From NCBI GenBank assembly GCA_022448365.1, contig JAKVCS010000003.1, forward strand, positions 124,001 through 188,000: a stretch of DNA of 64,000 nucleotides. The letters are read 5' to 3'. Positions 17,745 to 26,903 of the stretch are shown in pieces. The translations under genes and the position numbers were made by a program. A model generated the notes under the pieces. That model made no database searches. It was not told where the DNA came from and worked only from the letters and a program-made list of their open reading frames with translations. Positions within the stretch are counted from its first letter, which is position 1. Every line of letters starts with the position of its first letter. The DNA comes from Saccharospirillaceae bacterium. Lineage in GTDB: Bacteria; Pseudomonadota; Gammaproteobacteria; Pseudomonadales; Oceanobacteraceae.

Positions 17745-19531
17745 TGCAAAAGCTATTCGGCCGACATCTCAAAACCGAAACCAGTTTTAGTCTGTTTACT
17801 GCCGGATGGGTTTTGCTCATCAGTCTGATCATCCTGTTGGTGACATGGTTCAGCCTCAGGAGCATTCTGACCAACCAACAGATTGCCGCACAGCTGAACA
17901 GTATTGACGATATTGTTGATCAGCTTGACCTGTACGTCGAGGTTCGCACTAACGAGTTGATGGGGCAGCGTCAGCTTCCGTTAATCACCCAAACGGTACT
18001 CCAGCCAGAAATATTACTTCCCAGCATCACAGATCTGTTTCGCGATTTATCCATTCAAAATGTAAAAACCCAACAGCTTTTGCTCGATTTTTCAGGCGAT
18101 GTTATTTATGCCAGATTTCCGCCTCGATCACACAATTTTGGGCACTCTCCTTGGTTCAGCGAACTGTCGGAAAATCCGGATGGTCGCTCAATGCGACTGG
18201 TTACCGGTATCGAAGCCCATGTCGAGATCACGCTCCCGGTTGTTTACAACAGTAACACCGAGGGATTTTTCCTGGCTCTGCTCGAATGGCAACGAATGAA
18301 AAACTCTCTTGAACTGGATTCAAAGCTCACTGAGTTTCCATTGAGCATTGGTAATCCTGGTGCAGAAGGCGCCATCATTATTGGTAAAAATAACGACTCT
18401 GAATGGCACAAAGCCCTGCCTGAATTTCTGGGCGTTCCGGTATATTACAAGGTCAATCTGGACAAGATCGATTTATATACCTATCAACACCTGACCACCA
18501 TATTATTGGTGTTCAGCGTTTTTGCTGTACTCGTCACTTACATCACCATTGCCTGGGGAAAGCGCTATTTCGTAACGCCGATTAAACAGCTTGATGCACA
18601 CATTGTTGACCTGAGCGAAGGAAGCATCACAGAAATCAATATTCCTGATAATGCGTCTGTTGAAATGCTCGCCTTAACGAACCAATTTAATGCAATGGCC
18701 TGCGCTGTCCGAAAGCGTGAAAAAGAGCTGAAAGAAACAAACCAGCAGCTGATTACTAATCAGGCGCAACTACTCCATTCTGAGAAGATGGCAAGCATCG
18801 GCACAATGGCAGCGGGTGTAGCTCATGAAATAAATAATCCAATTGCCTTTGTAATAAGTAATAACAATTTTTTAGAAGAAGCAGTCGTTACCATCACTCA
18901 ATTGATTAAGTTGGTAGAAAAGGGTGAGCTAGAGAAAGCGGCCAGACTTATCAAGTCGGAAGATCTCTACAATCTGATGCAGGATTATCGTGATGTCATA
19001 TCTGAGAACGAGACCGGACTGCAGCGTGTTAAAGATATCGTCACCGGGTTAAAGCACTTTACCCAATCAGACAGTGAAAAAACGGAAGCAGTTGATCTCA
19101 AGCACTGTCTGGAGTTCACCCTCAAACTTATTTGGAATGAGCTGAAGTACAAAGCCAAAGTTTCCACTGACTTGGGTGAAAATATCTTTGTCGATGCACA
19201 TGAAGGGCAGTTGTCGCAGGTTTTTACGAACTTATTAATTAATGCATCCCATGCGATAGAGGAGGGGGGTGACATAGAGGTTAAGCTGAGCTCGGACGGT
19301 GAACTGGCAGTGGTTAGTATCAGCGATAATGGAAAAGGTATGTCACCTCAGACTTTGACAAAAATCTTCGAGCCTTTCTATACCGATAAACCTGTCGGCG
19401 TCGGTAGTGGTCTGGGGCTAAGTATTTCCTACGGGATCATTGAAAAGCACAAGGGTGATATCCAGGTAGAGAGCACCCTTGGCGAAGGATCAGTATTTAC
19501 CGTGAGCTTGCCACTCCTGAGTGATCCCTAA
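17744..19531 (+). CDS. Membrane sensor histidine kinase
   Basis: A 595-residue kinase with a GTG start that overlaps the stop of the binding-protein gene (TAGTG). It has a first membrane helix at about 20-42, a periplasmic domain of roughly 205 residues, a second helix at about 250-270, a HAMP linker, a short coiled coil, and the kinase core. The phospho-accepting histidine is H361 in AAGVAHEINNPIAFV. The N-box is VFTNLLINASHAIEEGG, and the G boxes are DNGKGM and GSGLGLSISYGIIEKH. No response regulator is adjacent and no receiver domain is fused, so its partner must be elsewhere. Confidence 0.92.
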   Translation: MQKLFGRHLKTETSFSLFTAGWVLLISLIILLVTWFSLRSILTNQQIAAQLNSIDDIVDQLDLYVEVRTNELMGQRQLPLITQTVLQPEILLPSITDLFRDLSIQNVKTQQLLLDFSGDVIYARFPPRSHNFGHSPWFSELSENPDGRSMRLVTGIEAHVEITLPVVYNSNTEGFFLALLEWQRMKNSLELDSKLTEFPLSIGNPGAEGAIIIGKNNDSEWHKALPEFLGVPVYYKVNLDKIDLYTYQHLTTILLVFSVFAVLVTYITIAWGKRYFVTPIKQLDAHIVDLSEGSITEINIPDNASVEMLALTNQFNAMACAVRKREKELKETNQQLITNQAQLLHSEKMASIGTMAAGVAHEINNPIAFVISNNNFLEEAVVTITQLIKLVEKGELEKAARLIKSEDLYNLMQDYRDVISENETGLQRVKDIVTGLKHFTQSDSEKTEAVDLKHCLEFTLKLIWNELKYKAKVSTDLGENIFVDAHEGQLSQVFTNLLINASHAIEEGGDIEVKLSSDGELAVVSISDNGKGMSPQTLTKIFEPFYTDKPVGVGSGLGLSISYGIIEKHKGDIQVESTLGEGSVFTVSLPLLSDP

Positions 19532-19547
19532 GCGGATAAATACGTAT

Positions 19548-20360
19548 CTAACTGAACTCAGACCATATCGGTGCGTGATCTGATGGTTTTTCCATGCCAC
19601 GTATGTTGTAACTAACACCAGCATCATGACAGGCCTCATAAAGTTTTGGTGTCGCCAGTATGTGGTCAATTCGTAAGCCTCGTTTAGGGTCATCATTAAA
19701 TCCCTTGGAGCGATAATCAAACCAGCTAAAAGTATCGGACGATGTTGGAAAATGCTTACGATACGTATCCTGCAGGCCCCATGCTAACAAGTCCTGATAC
19801 CACTGCCGCTCCTCTGGCAGGAAACTGCATTTGCCGGTTTTCAGCCAGCGCTTACGATTTGGTTCTCCAATACCAATATCAGTGTCTTCGGGTGAAATAT
19901 TCATATCGCCAATCACAACCACATTATCGTCCGGCGTAAAGTTTTCTTTCAGATAACGCATCAAGTCTGCGTAAAATTTTTCTTTAGCAGGAAATTTGAT
20001 TTCATGATCACGACTTTCGCCTTGTGGGAAATAGCCGTTCAACACGTCATAGGTTTTACCATTAATCTCATAGCGGGCGTGGATAATACGTTTTTGCGCT
20101 TCTTCATCGTCCCAGGGCCAGCCTTTTTGTACCAGAACAGGCGCGGTCTTGCTCAGTAGCGCCACGCCGTAATGACTTTTCTGGCCGAAAAATTCAACGT
20201 GATATCCCAGCCCCTCGACATCAGAGAGCGGGAATTGCTCGTCATGTACCTTGGTTTCCTGAAGACCCATGACATCCGGGTCCAGCTGATCACGTATAGC
20301 CTCGAGTTGGTGTTGACGTGCACGGATACCGTTAATGTTAAAGCTGATAATTTTTGCCAT
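19548..20360 (-). CDS. xthA: Exodeoxyribonuclease III
   Basis: A 270-residue AP endonuclease and 3'-5' exonuclease for base-excision repair. Family motifs are [15 protein letters not shown], the metal-binding glutamate in [27 protein letters not shown], the FSWFDYRS segment, and the catalytic end IDHILAT and [11 protein letters not shown]. Length matches E. coli XthA. It is the last gene of a minus-strand run (mltD, solute-binding protein, xthA) and faces the histidine kinase with only 16 bases between the two stops. Confidence 0.96.
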   Translation of the reverse strand: MAKIISFNINGIRARQHQLEAIRDQLDPDVMGLQETKVHDEQFPLSDVEGLGYHVEFFGQKSHYGVALLSKTAPVLVQKGWPWDDEEAQKRIIHARYEINGKTYDVLNGYFPQGESRDHEIKFPAKEKFYADLMRYLKENFTPDDNVVVIGDMNISPEDTDIGIGEPNRKRWLKTGKCSFLPEERQWYQDLLAWGLQDTYRKHFPTSSDTFSWFDYRSKGFNDDPKRGLRIDHILATPKLYEACHDAGVSYNIRGMEKPSDHAPIWSEFS

Positions 20361-20382
20361 ATACGTTCTGCTTCAGATATGC

Positions 20383-21918
20383 CTATTGTTCTTTAAATTT
20401 AAACCGTTCGTCCAAAATCCTAACGGGCCGCTCACCCGAACGACGATCAGGCCTGTTGAGTATATCGGCACGTCGCTCAGGATTAATCCAGAAAACTCCA
20501 CCGCTAACCGGATCAAAAGGATCGAAAAGGTCTGATGAAATACGTGTGCCAATCCGTTCGGGTAATTCTAGCCACTGCCAATATGCGTAACGGCTATAAG
20601 GTTGGCTGGCCCCCGGTACAAACAAAAAATTATCGATGCCGGTTTGCAATTCTTCGACTGATGGTGCGGTATTTAAGATTCCAGAGAAGGGATTGTCCGG
20701 TGTGCCTTTTATGGCAATCCAGGCTAACGGATAATCATCGTTTCTGAGTTTTGTCATCAACGCAGAATGATCAATCTGGCGAGGTATCAGTCGCAAGCCC
20801 GCGCGTATGGCATTATCGATATAATACTTAAGTTCTTTGCTGTTGTTTGTGCTGAATAATAACTCAAAGGCAGGTAGATCTTCTGCATTAACCGATTCGC
20901 CAGACATGGCTCTGACGATTGTTTTTCGGGTTTTTATCGCTTGTAACTCAGGATGTTTTTTATTGAGAATTAGCCCGGAAAAACGCGTTTTCCCTTGATG
21001 ATAAAACTCAATTACTGCGATGCGTTTGCGGTCATTAAGTTGCTTGATTCTTGCACTTTGCCAATTACTATCCTTCTGCAATGGAATACTATCAATCTCG
21101 CCAGATTGGAAATCATCCAGCAGGGTTGTGGCATCTTTATACCGTTGGTAAATGACACGATCAACATTGAAACGTCCGGTAAAAAATTGTCTCTCGGCTG
21201 CCCACCAGTCGAGTGTCTTACGAATAGTCACGCGCCCGGAACTGGAGATTTTATCGATGTAGTAGGCCGATGTGCTTGGCTCAGAGAGGCGATCGAAGGT
21301 ATTCGGCCAGCCATCGCGAGAGGTATAAAAGTGTTTTGCCAGGGGGCGAAGTGCCACCATACGGTTTAACACCTGATTTGAAAGTGGCAACCGGGCTTTT
21401 AACGAAAAGATCTTTTCTGAGAATATTTCAACAGATTCAAGATAGTTGCTTACCGTCTCATTTTGTATCGGGGTCTGGGCATTATCCGATTGTATAAACT
21501 CAAAGGTGAAGGCGATGTCGGCCGTCGTCACAGCGACACCATCGGACCAGCGAGCATCTTTGTCTATTTTGCAATATAGCGTCTGCATTTGAATCTCAAT
21601 ATTCCAGGCCGAGCACAGCATGGAAATGAGTTCGTTGTTATCCGGATGGAACGCCAGCAGTGGCATCTGCATCTGGTTAAGAAGGGCGGCTACTTCATTG
21701 TTTGTATCCGGTCCTATCCGGCGAAGATTGGTAGGCAAGGAGGCGACACCCTGACGGTAAATGCCGCCAGGAATAACCTCATCAATCTCGGTCAGGGGCA
21801 GTCCTTCATTCGCCTGCCAGGCTATGTCAGGTACACCGTTATGGGCGTATTTTACAGGCACTCGTGCTTCAGTCATTGCGTGTAGAGTCAGCAGCAAAAA
21901 CAGAGCAATCCCTTTCAT
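20383..21918 (-). CDS. Family 5 extracellular solute-binding protein without transporter partners
   Basis: A 511-residue SBP_bac_5-type protein (peptide or oligosaccharide binding class). It begins with a signal peptide (MKGIALFLLLTLHAMTEA) and contains DARWSDGVAVTTADIAFTFEFI, the signature region of the family, and later IRKTLDWWAAERQFFTGRFN and FDPVSGGVFWINPERRADIL. No dpp/opp-type permease or ATPase gene lies nearby. It lies 12 bases downstream of mltD and 22 upstream of xthA. Placement after mltD suggests a possible link with muropeptide uptake, a guess from context. It may work with a transporter encoded elsewhere. Confidence 0.85.
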   Translation of the reverse strand: MKGIALFLLLTLHAMTEARVPVKYAHNGVPDIAWQANEGLPLTEIDEVIPGGIYRQGVASLPTNLRRIGPDTNNEVAALLNQMQMPLLAFHPDNNELISMLCSAWNIEIQMQTLYCKIDKDARWSDGVAVTTADIAFTFEFIQSDNAQTPIQNETVSNYLESVEIFSEKIFSLKARLPLSNQVLNRMVALRPLAKHFYTSRDGWPNTFDRLSEPSTSAYYIDKISSSGRVTIRKTLDWWAAERQFFTGRFNVDRVIYQRYKDATTLLDDFQSGEIDSIPLQKDSNWQSARIKQLNDRKRIAVIEFYHQGKTRFSGLILNKKHPELQAIKTRKTIVRAMSGESVNAEDLPAFELLFSTNNSKELKYYIDNAIRAGLRLIPRQIDHSALMTKLRNDDYPLAWIAIKGTPDNPFSGILNTAPSVEELQTGIDNFLFVPGASQPYSRYAYWQWLELPERIGTRISSDLFDPFDPVSGGVFWINPERRADILNRPDRRSGERPVRILDERFKFKEQ

Positions 21919-21930
21919 ATCAGCGCAACC

Positions 21931-23496
21931 TCAGCGTGTTACATCGACATAAAGTGTTAATTTTTGGCCTGGCTGGAGGTATTTGTTGTTGGTTTGTCTT
22001 GAGTTCCAGCGACGAATATCCGACACCCGTACGTTGAACTTTTGCGAAATGCGCGCAAGAGAATCGCCAGAACGTACCCGATAGTTCACTTTTCGGATCA
22101 CTTCACGTTTGTTTGGCTGAGATTTTTTACTCCAGATAACCAGCTTTTGTCCGGTTTTCAGAGGATCGCCGGGTGCCATTCCGTTCCATCGGGCAAGCTG
22201 GCTTACTTTTACGTCATGGTTGCGGGCTATCTGCCAAAAGCTATCACCAGAGCGCACGGAATACTCTTGGCGCTCGGTATTTCCTGGGCGGCGTGCTGTT
22301 TTTAAGCGTGCCATCCGTTGCGATACGCTATGGGAGTAGGCATTCTGTCCTTTGAACGCCCCCGGAATCAGTAGCGGCTCACCCGCTCGAATGACGTTGC
22401 CGCGAAGACCGTTGGCCTGTTTCAGCGCATCCGGGGTGGTGCGGAAACGACGCGCGATGGTCAGCAAGCTGTCACCACTCTTCACTTCATAACGTTGCCA
22501 CTTAACACGAGAGCTGGCGGGCATTGATGCCAGTTGTTGTTGAAACACAGATTGCTTGTCTACTGGTATCAAAAGTTCGTGTGGGCCAGACGGGTGGGTT
22601 GCCCAGCGATTGTATTCAGGATTGAGCCGATAAATCTCTTCCAGGCTGGTATCGGCAAGCTCAGCGGCCTGGGACAGATCAATCTGACCGCCGGTATTGA
22701 CGATGGCAAAATATGGCTTGTTCGCAATCGGTTTCAGTGCTACGCCGTATCTTGCGGGTTCCTTAACCAACTTGGCGAGTGCTATTAACTTGGGCACGTA
22801 TGCACGGGTCTCTTTCGGCAGCGCAAGTGACCAGAAGTCGGTCGCCAAACCCTTGCGCCGGTTTTTACGAATCGCTTTGCGCACAGTCCCTGCCCCTGAA
22901 TTGTACGCGGCCAGTGCCAATAGCCAATCACCGTCAAATTCGCGCTGCAACGCATTCAGGTATTTCAGGGCGCCCTCGGTGGCCGCTCGGATATCGCGTC
23001 GGCCATCGTGCCACCAATCTTGATGCAAGCCAAAATCACGGCCTGTTGCCGGGATAAACTGCCAAACTCCGGACGCCCGGCCGTGAGAATAAGCGAACGG
23101 ATCAAATGCGCTTTCTACAATCGGTAATAATGCCAGCTCACCTGGTAGCTGGCGGGCATCGATTTGTTCAGCGATAAAATGCAGGTAACGAATGCCACGG
23201 TCAGCAACGCGATTCAGATACCCCTGATGGGATTTGTACCAGTTGAGTTGTGACGTAATGCGAGGATTACTGACGTTGATGTTAAGGCGATAGGCGCTGA
23301 TGATACGAGGCCAGATATTATCAAATTCCGGGATATTATCTTCAGCGGCCGGAGTTGTCGTGTATTGATCCATCACAACCAAAGACTGTTCCGATTTTTT
23401 AGACGGCTCAAGTGGTTGTTTAAGGGATTGATTGCTCGCGCAACCGCTGGCAAGCATTGCTAACAAAAGAGGAATTAATGGTGTGATACGTTGCAT
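21931..23496 (-). CDS. mltD: LysM-containing membrane-bound lytic murein transglycosylase D
   Basis: An outer-membrane lipoprotein that cleaves peptidoglycan glycan strands. The lipobox is LASGC at about residue 15-19. The SLT domain (about 110-230) has the catalytic glutamate in LLPIVESAFDPFAYSHGRASGVWQFIP and the motif ALAAYNSGAGTVRKAI. Three LysM repeats follow, starting YEVKSGDSLLTIAR, YSVRSGDSFWQIAR and YRVRSGDSLARISQ, which bind the glycan backbone. At 521 residues it is near the Pseudomonas/E. coli length. It leads a minus-strand run and is divergent from the methyltransferase gene. Confidence 0.95.
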   Translation of the reverse strand: MQRITPLIPLLLAMLASGCASNQSLKQPLEPSKKSEQSLVVMDQYTTTPAAEDNIPEFDNIWPRIISAYRLNINVSNPRITSQLNWYKSHQGYLNRVADRGIRYLHFIAEQIDARQLPGELALLPIVESAFDPFAYSHGRASGVWQFIPATGRDFGLHQDWWHDGRRDIRAATEGALKYLNALQREFDGDWLLALAAYNSGAGTVRKAIRKNRRKGLATDFWSLALPKETRAYVPKLIALAKLVKEPARYGVALKPIANKPYFAIVNTGGQIDLSQAAELADTSLEEIYRLNPEYNRWATHPSGPHELLIPVDKQSVFQQQLASMPASSRVKWQRYEVKSGDSLLTIARRFRTTPDALKQANGLRGNVIRAGEPLLIPGAFKGQNAYSHSVSQRMARLKTARRPGNTERQEYSVRSGDSFWQIARNHDVKVSQLARWNGMAPGDPLKTGQKLVIWSKKSQPNKREVIRKVNYRVRSGDSLARISQKFNVRVSDIRRWNSRQTNNKYLQPGQKLTLYVDVTR

Positions 23497-23510
23497 CTGA
23501 TTACAATGGG

Positions 23511-24329
23511 GTGACGAAAAGGCCTCAGTCTAAATACACAGGGTCTGGCTATCAAGGAATTAAGAACTTAGGCATGAACAGAATCGGCAACCGGATCAAG
23601 CCTGAGGTATATCAGCGATGGCTTGAAAAAGAGTCCGCTCAGCGTCTGCTGTCACTGGAGGCAGGTTGGTTAAAAGACACCGTTCAGCCTTTGCGGGGCT
23701 TGCACCTCGCTTATGCAGGCATCGACCCCGAACCTAAGTTTCTGGCGAATTCTCGCTGCCAGCACCGCTTTCGGATCGGCTTGCCCTGGCAAGATAATAT
23801 TATCTCGGTTGATGTCAAAAGCCATGACTACAGTTGGCCACTATCGGATGAAACGCTCGATGTGGTCGTATTGCAGCACATGCTGGACATGGGGCGGCGG
23901 CCACATCAAAGCATTCGTGAGGCATGTCGCGTTCTTGTCCCGAACGGCTACTTAGTGGTAGTCGGCTTTAATCCCTACAGCATCTGGGGGGTGGGCCGGC
24001 TGTTGCACACATTCTCCGGCGAGTTACCCTGGCTATCAAACCCGGTTGCCCCGGGACGGCTGCAAGACTGGCTGACTTTACTGGATCTGAGGGTTGAGTA
24101 CCTTCAGCACATTGAACACCTATGGCCAATTAAGTTAGTGTCGGAACAACTCAGTCGCCGCTTCGATCGTGTTCTGGCAAATCGAAATCAATTCCCAGGG
24201 AATGGATATCTTCTGGTTGCCAGAAAGACCATTGCAGGCATCACGCCTATTCGCGAACGGCGCTGGCTCAGTTCGGGCAGGGGATTTGCTGTCCCAGCGG
24301 CGGCAACAAGAGACAACGTTAACATCTAG
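23511..24329 (+). CDS. SAM-dependent methyltransferase (type 11-like)
   Basis: A class I methyltransferase-like protein, up to 272 residues. The visible signs are DETLDVVVLQHMLDMGRRPHQSIREACRVLVPNGYLVVVGFNPYS, the strand 4 and 5 region of type 11 methyltransferases; the N-terminal glycine-rich SAM loop is weak (LHLAYAGID). The same protein is found divergent from mltD/gloB beside rnhA-dnaQ in Pseudomonas. The start is uncertain: GTG at 23511 or ATG at 23574, neither with a strong ribosome site. Substrate is unknown. Unlike the common order, gloB and rnhA are not beside it here. Confidence 0.8.
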   Translation: MTKRPQSKYTGSGYQGIKNLGMNRIGNRIKPEVYQRWLEKESAQRLLSLEAGWLKDTVQPLRGLHLAYAGIDPEPKFLANSRCQHRFRIGLPWQDNIISVDVKSHDYSWPLSDETLDVVVLQHMLDMGRRPHQSIREACRVLVPNGYLVVVGFNPYSIWGVGRLLHTFSGELPWLSNPVAPGRLQDWLTLLDLRVEYLQHIEHLWPIKLVSEQLSRRFDRVLANRNQFPGNGYLLVARKTIAGITPIRERRWLSSGRGFAVPAAATRDNVNI

Positions 24330-24361
24330 CAGCGTACCGGCTGCTCCAACAGAGTGAATAC

Positions 24362-25063
24362 ATGAGACAAGTCGTACTCGATACCGAAACGACCGGTATT
24401 GGTGAAGGTCATCGCATTATTGAGATTGGCTGCGTGGAAGTGATCGAAAGAAAACTCACAGGACGCCATTATCATCGCTATATACACCCACAGCGCGACA
24501 TTGATGTCGAGGCACAGGAAGTTCACGGTATATCGATTGATTGGCTCGAAGAAACCAAAGCCCCCGTATTCGCCCAGGTCGCCGATGAATTCCGAGACTT
24601 TATTGCCGGTGCCGAACTGGTAATTCACAATGCGGCGTTCGATATAGGCATGATGGATGCCGAATTTAATCGACTCAATTTGAGTAATACTGCCCAGTTT
24701 TGTGGCGTATTGGATACGCTGAAACTGGCCCGTGATATGTTTCCCGGCTCTCGCGTAAGTCTCGATGCATTGTGCAGACGTTACGATATCGACAACAGCC
24801 ATCGAGAGCTTCATGGCGCATTGCTCGACTCTGAGATTCTTGCTGAAGTGTATCTGGCAATGACTGGGGGTCAAACAGACCTTGCCTTGGCGGTGGAAGA
24901 CGGTCAGTCAGGTGGCGCTGCAGACATAAATTTCGATGATTCGTTATTGCATTCAGCGGAGTTGCTTGTTGTTAGGGCAAGTGCAGATGAGACACAGATT
25001 CACGAGCAGATGCTTGATCTGGTTGATAAGAAAAGTGACGGCGCACTCTGGCGGCGTACCTGA
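24362..25063 (+). CDS. dnaQ: DNA polymerase III epsilon subunit (proofreading exonuclease)
   Basis: A 3'-5' exonuclease that proofreads replication. The DEDD residues are visible: LDTETTG (Exo I, residues 6-11), HNAAFDIGMMDAEF (Exo II) and HRELHGALLDSEILAEVYLAM (Exo III), with H as the fourth catalytic residue. The 233-residue length and the C-terminal tail match the replicative subunit rather than an ExoX-like nuclease. It starts 32 bases after the methyltransferase stop. Confidence 0.95.
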   Translation: MRQVVLDTETTGIGEGHRIIEIGCVEVIERKLTGRHYHRYIHPQRDIDVEAQEVHGISIDWLEETKAPVFAQVADEFRDFIAGAELVIHNAAFDIGMMDAEFNRLNLSNTAQFCGVLDTLKLARDMFPGSRVSLDALCRRYDIDNSHRELHGALLDSEILAEVYLAMTGGQTDLALAVEDGQSGGAADINFDDSLLHSAELLVVRASADETQIHEQMLDLVDKKSDGALWRRT

Positions 25064-25084
25064 TTAATCAATCGTAATGTTACC

Positions 25085-25125
25085 TTTTCAGGAGCGATAG
25101 CCGATCTGCTGTCGCTTCTGAAAAA
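25085..25125. other. Inverted repeat between dnaQ and nhaB
   Basis: Arms of about 13 bases (TTTTCAGGAGCGA and TCGCTTCTGAAAA, one G-T pair) lie between the convergent dnaQ and nhaB genes. On both strands the hairpin has T before and A after the stem, the reverse of an intrinsic terminator, so I call it only an inverted repeat that could mark the 3' ends. Confidence 0.45.
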
Positions 25126-25136
25126 GCGCCAGGGGT

Positions 25137-26648
25137 CTAGAGCAGATATGTCACCGCAGTAAAGCCGACCAGTGTCATTACAATGGTATAAGGCAGCGCC
25201 ATGATAACCATCTTCCCATAAGATAAGCGGATTAATGGCGCCAATGCTGATGTCAGCAAAAACAAAAAGGCCGCCTGGCCATTTGGCGTCGCCACGCTTG
25301 GCAGGTTGGTTCCGGTATTGATTGCTGCCGCCAATAACTCAAATTGGCCTCGACTGATGTCGCCTGCATCAAATGACGCTTTCACCTCAGAAATGTATAC
25401 CGTAGCGACGAACACGTTGTCGCTGATCATTGATAACACACCATTCGCCAGGAAAAACACACCGGGTTGAGCAGCAAGGGAAACGTTATCTGTGCTGAGA
25501 ATCCAGGTAATGATCGGAGTAAACAGGTGTTGGCTGTGGATCACGCCAACAATCGTGAAGAATACAACCAGTAGCGCCGTAAAAGGCAGTGCCTCCTGAA
25601 ATGCCTTGCCAATCTGATGTTCTTCAATAATTCCGTTAAAGGAAGTGATCAAAACTATTACGGTTAATCCGATCAGGCCCACCTCCGCAATATGAAATGC
25701 CAGCGCTGCAATCAAGAACAGAGCAATCGCCGCTTGAACCCATAGCTTGGCAGTATGTTTCTTAGTCATTTGTTGCTTTTGCTCGTCGTCATATTGCTGC
25801 AAAATCTGACGGACTTCCTCGGGGATTAATGAGCCGTAACCGAACCAGCCAGCTTTCTCCAATACAAGGCAAGTGAGCAGACCTGCAACCAGAACCGGCA
25901 TGGTGACCGGCGCCATCACCAAAAAGAAAGTTGCAAAGTCCCAGCCGGCTACCTGGGCGATGAGCAGATTCTGCGGCTCGCCAACATAGGTGCAGACGCC
26001 GCCAAGCGCCGTGCCAACAGCACCGTGCATCAACAGGCTGCGCAGAAACGCACGAAATTGTTCGAGGTTCTCTCTGTGAGATGAGCGTAACTCATCGTCG
26101 TTTGCGTGGTCATGCTTGGTGTTAAACGTCTTGCCGGAGGCCACTTTGTGATAAACGCTGTAGAAACCGACGCCAACACTGATTAGAACGGCAGTGACTG
26201 TCAGCGCATCCAGGAAGGCCGACAGAAATGCAGAGACGATACAGAACAGGAACGAAAGCGCCATTTTGGAGCGAACATTCAGCAGAATCTTAGTGAAGGT
26301 GAAAAGCAGTAAATCCTTCATAAAGTAGATGCCTGCCACCATAAACATGAGTAGCAAGATAACCGGGAAATTGGCAACCACTTCGTCGTAAACAGTCTGC
26401 GGCGACACCATACCGAGTGCGACGGCCTCCAGTGCCAACAGGCCACCCGGCTGCAATGGATAGCACTTTAATGCCATTGCCAGTGTGAAAATAAACTCAA
26501 CTATCAGCACCCACCCCGTTACGTAGGGGCCGGCGATATTCAGCAAAATAATATTCGCAAGCAGGAATCCGACAATGGTCTTTTTATACCAATGCGGTGC
26601 ATTCCCTAAAAAGTTGTTCAGGAAGGCGGAGGTGAGAGAGGATGGCAT
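25137..26648 (-). CDS. nhaB: Sodium/proton antiporter NhaB
   Basis: An inner-membrane Na+/H+ antiporter that exports sodium, useful for a marine cell. From the chosen start the protein has 503 residues with about 10-12 membrane segments. Family sequences are [15 protein letters not shown] near the N-terminus, [18 protein letters not shown], and [21 protein letters not shown] near the C-terminus. I chose the ATG giving [13 protein letters not shown], the family N-terminus, with GGGA about eight bases upstream; an in-frame start 20 codons earlier lacks support. The dnaQ-nhaB-fimL order matches Pseudomonas. Confidence 0.95.
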   Translation of the reverse strand: MPSSLTSAFLNNFLGNAPHWYKKTIVGFLLANIILLNIAGPYVTGWVLIVEFIFTLAMALKCYPLQPGGLLALEAVALGMVSPQTVYDEVVANFPVILLLMFMVAGIYFMKDLLLFTFTKILLNVRSKMALSFLFCIVSAFLSAFLDALTVTAVLISVGVGFYSVYHKVASGKTFNTKHDHANDDELRSSHRENLEQFRAFLRSLLMHGAVGTALGGVCTYVGEPQNLLIAQVAGWDFATFFLVMAPVTMPVLVAGLLTCLVLEKAGWFGYGSLIPEEVRQILQQYDDEQKQQMTKKHTAKLWVQAAIALFLIAALAFHIAEVGLIGLTVIVLITSFNGIIEEHQIGKAFQEALPFTALLVVFFTIVGVIHSQHLFTPIITWILSTDNVSLAAQPGVFFLANGVLSMISDNVFVATVYISEVKASFDAGDISRGQFELLAAAINTGTNLPSVATPNGQAAFLFLLTSALAPLIRLSYGKMVIMALPYTIVMTLVGFTAVTYLL

Positions 26649-26747
26649 TACATTTCCCAGTGGTCTTGGTGCGGGGTAAGAAATGCGCGCAATGTAATAC
26701 TTTTGCAATAATTTGCAATACGAAGTTTACTGGCCGAGCCACCAGCT

Positions 26748-26856
26748 CAGTCGCGAGGCATGCCTCAAGCGACTGACTAACGTTTACCGATGCTGCTGCA
26801 TCGCCCGTGGTTACAGGGCTTTGACTGTTTTTCGCAAAAGCTTCGCGCTTTTCAGT
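26748..26856 (+). other. Three consecutive hairpins in the nhaB-fimL divergent region
   Basis: The 255-base gap between the nhaB and fimL starts has three stem-loops. The first (26748-26775) pairs CAGTCGC and GCGACTG around a perfect GAGGCATGCCTC palindrome. The second (26788-26803) is CGATGC-TGCT-GCATCG. The third (26823-26856) pairs GACTG with CAGTC around AAAAGC-TTCGC-GCTTTT. No T-run follows. They could be a REP-like element, a structured fimL leader or operators; I cannot decide which. Confidence 0.55.
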
Positions 26857-26903
26857 CTAAGTAGGTAGAATGGCGGAAAATACAACAAAGAACGTCCCTT
26901 GGT

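Noticed and set aside
25085-25125. Possible intrinsic terminator between dnaQ and nhaB
   Set aside because: The T and A runs are on the wrong sides of the stem for either strand, so it is listed only as an inverted repeat.
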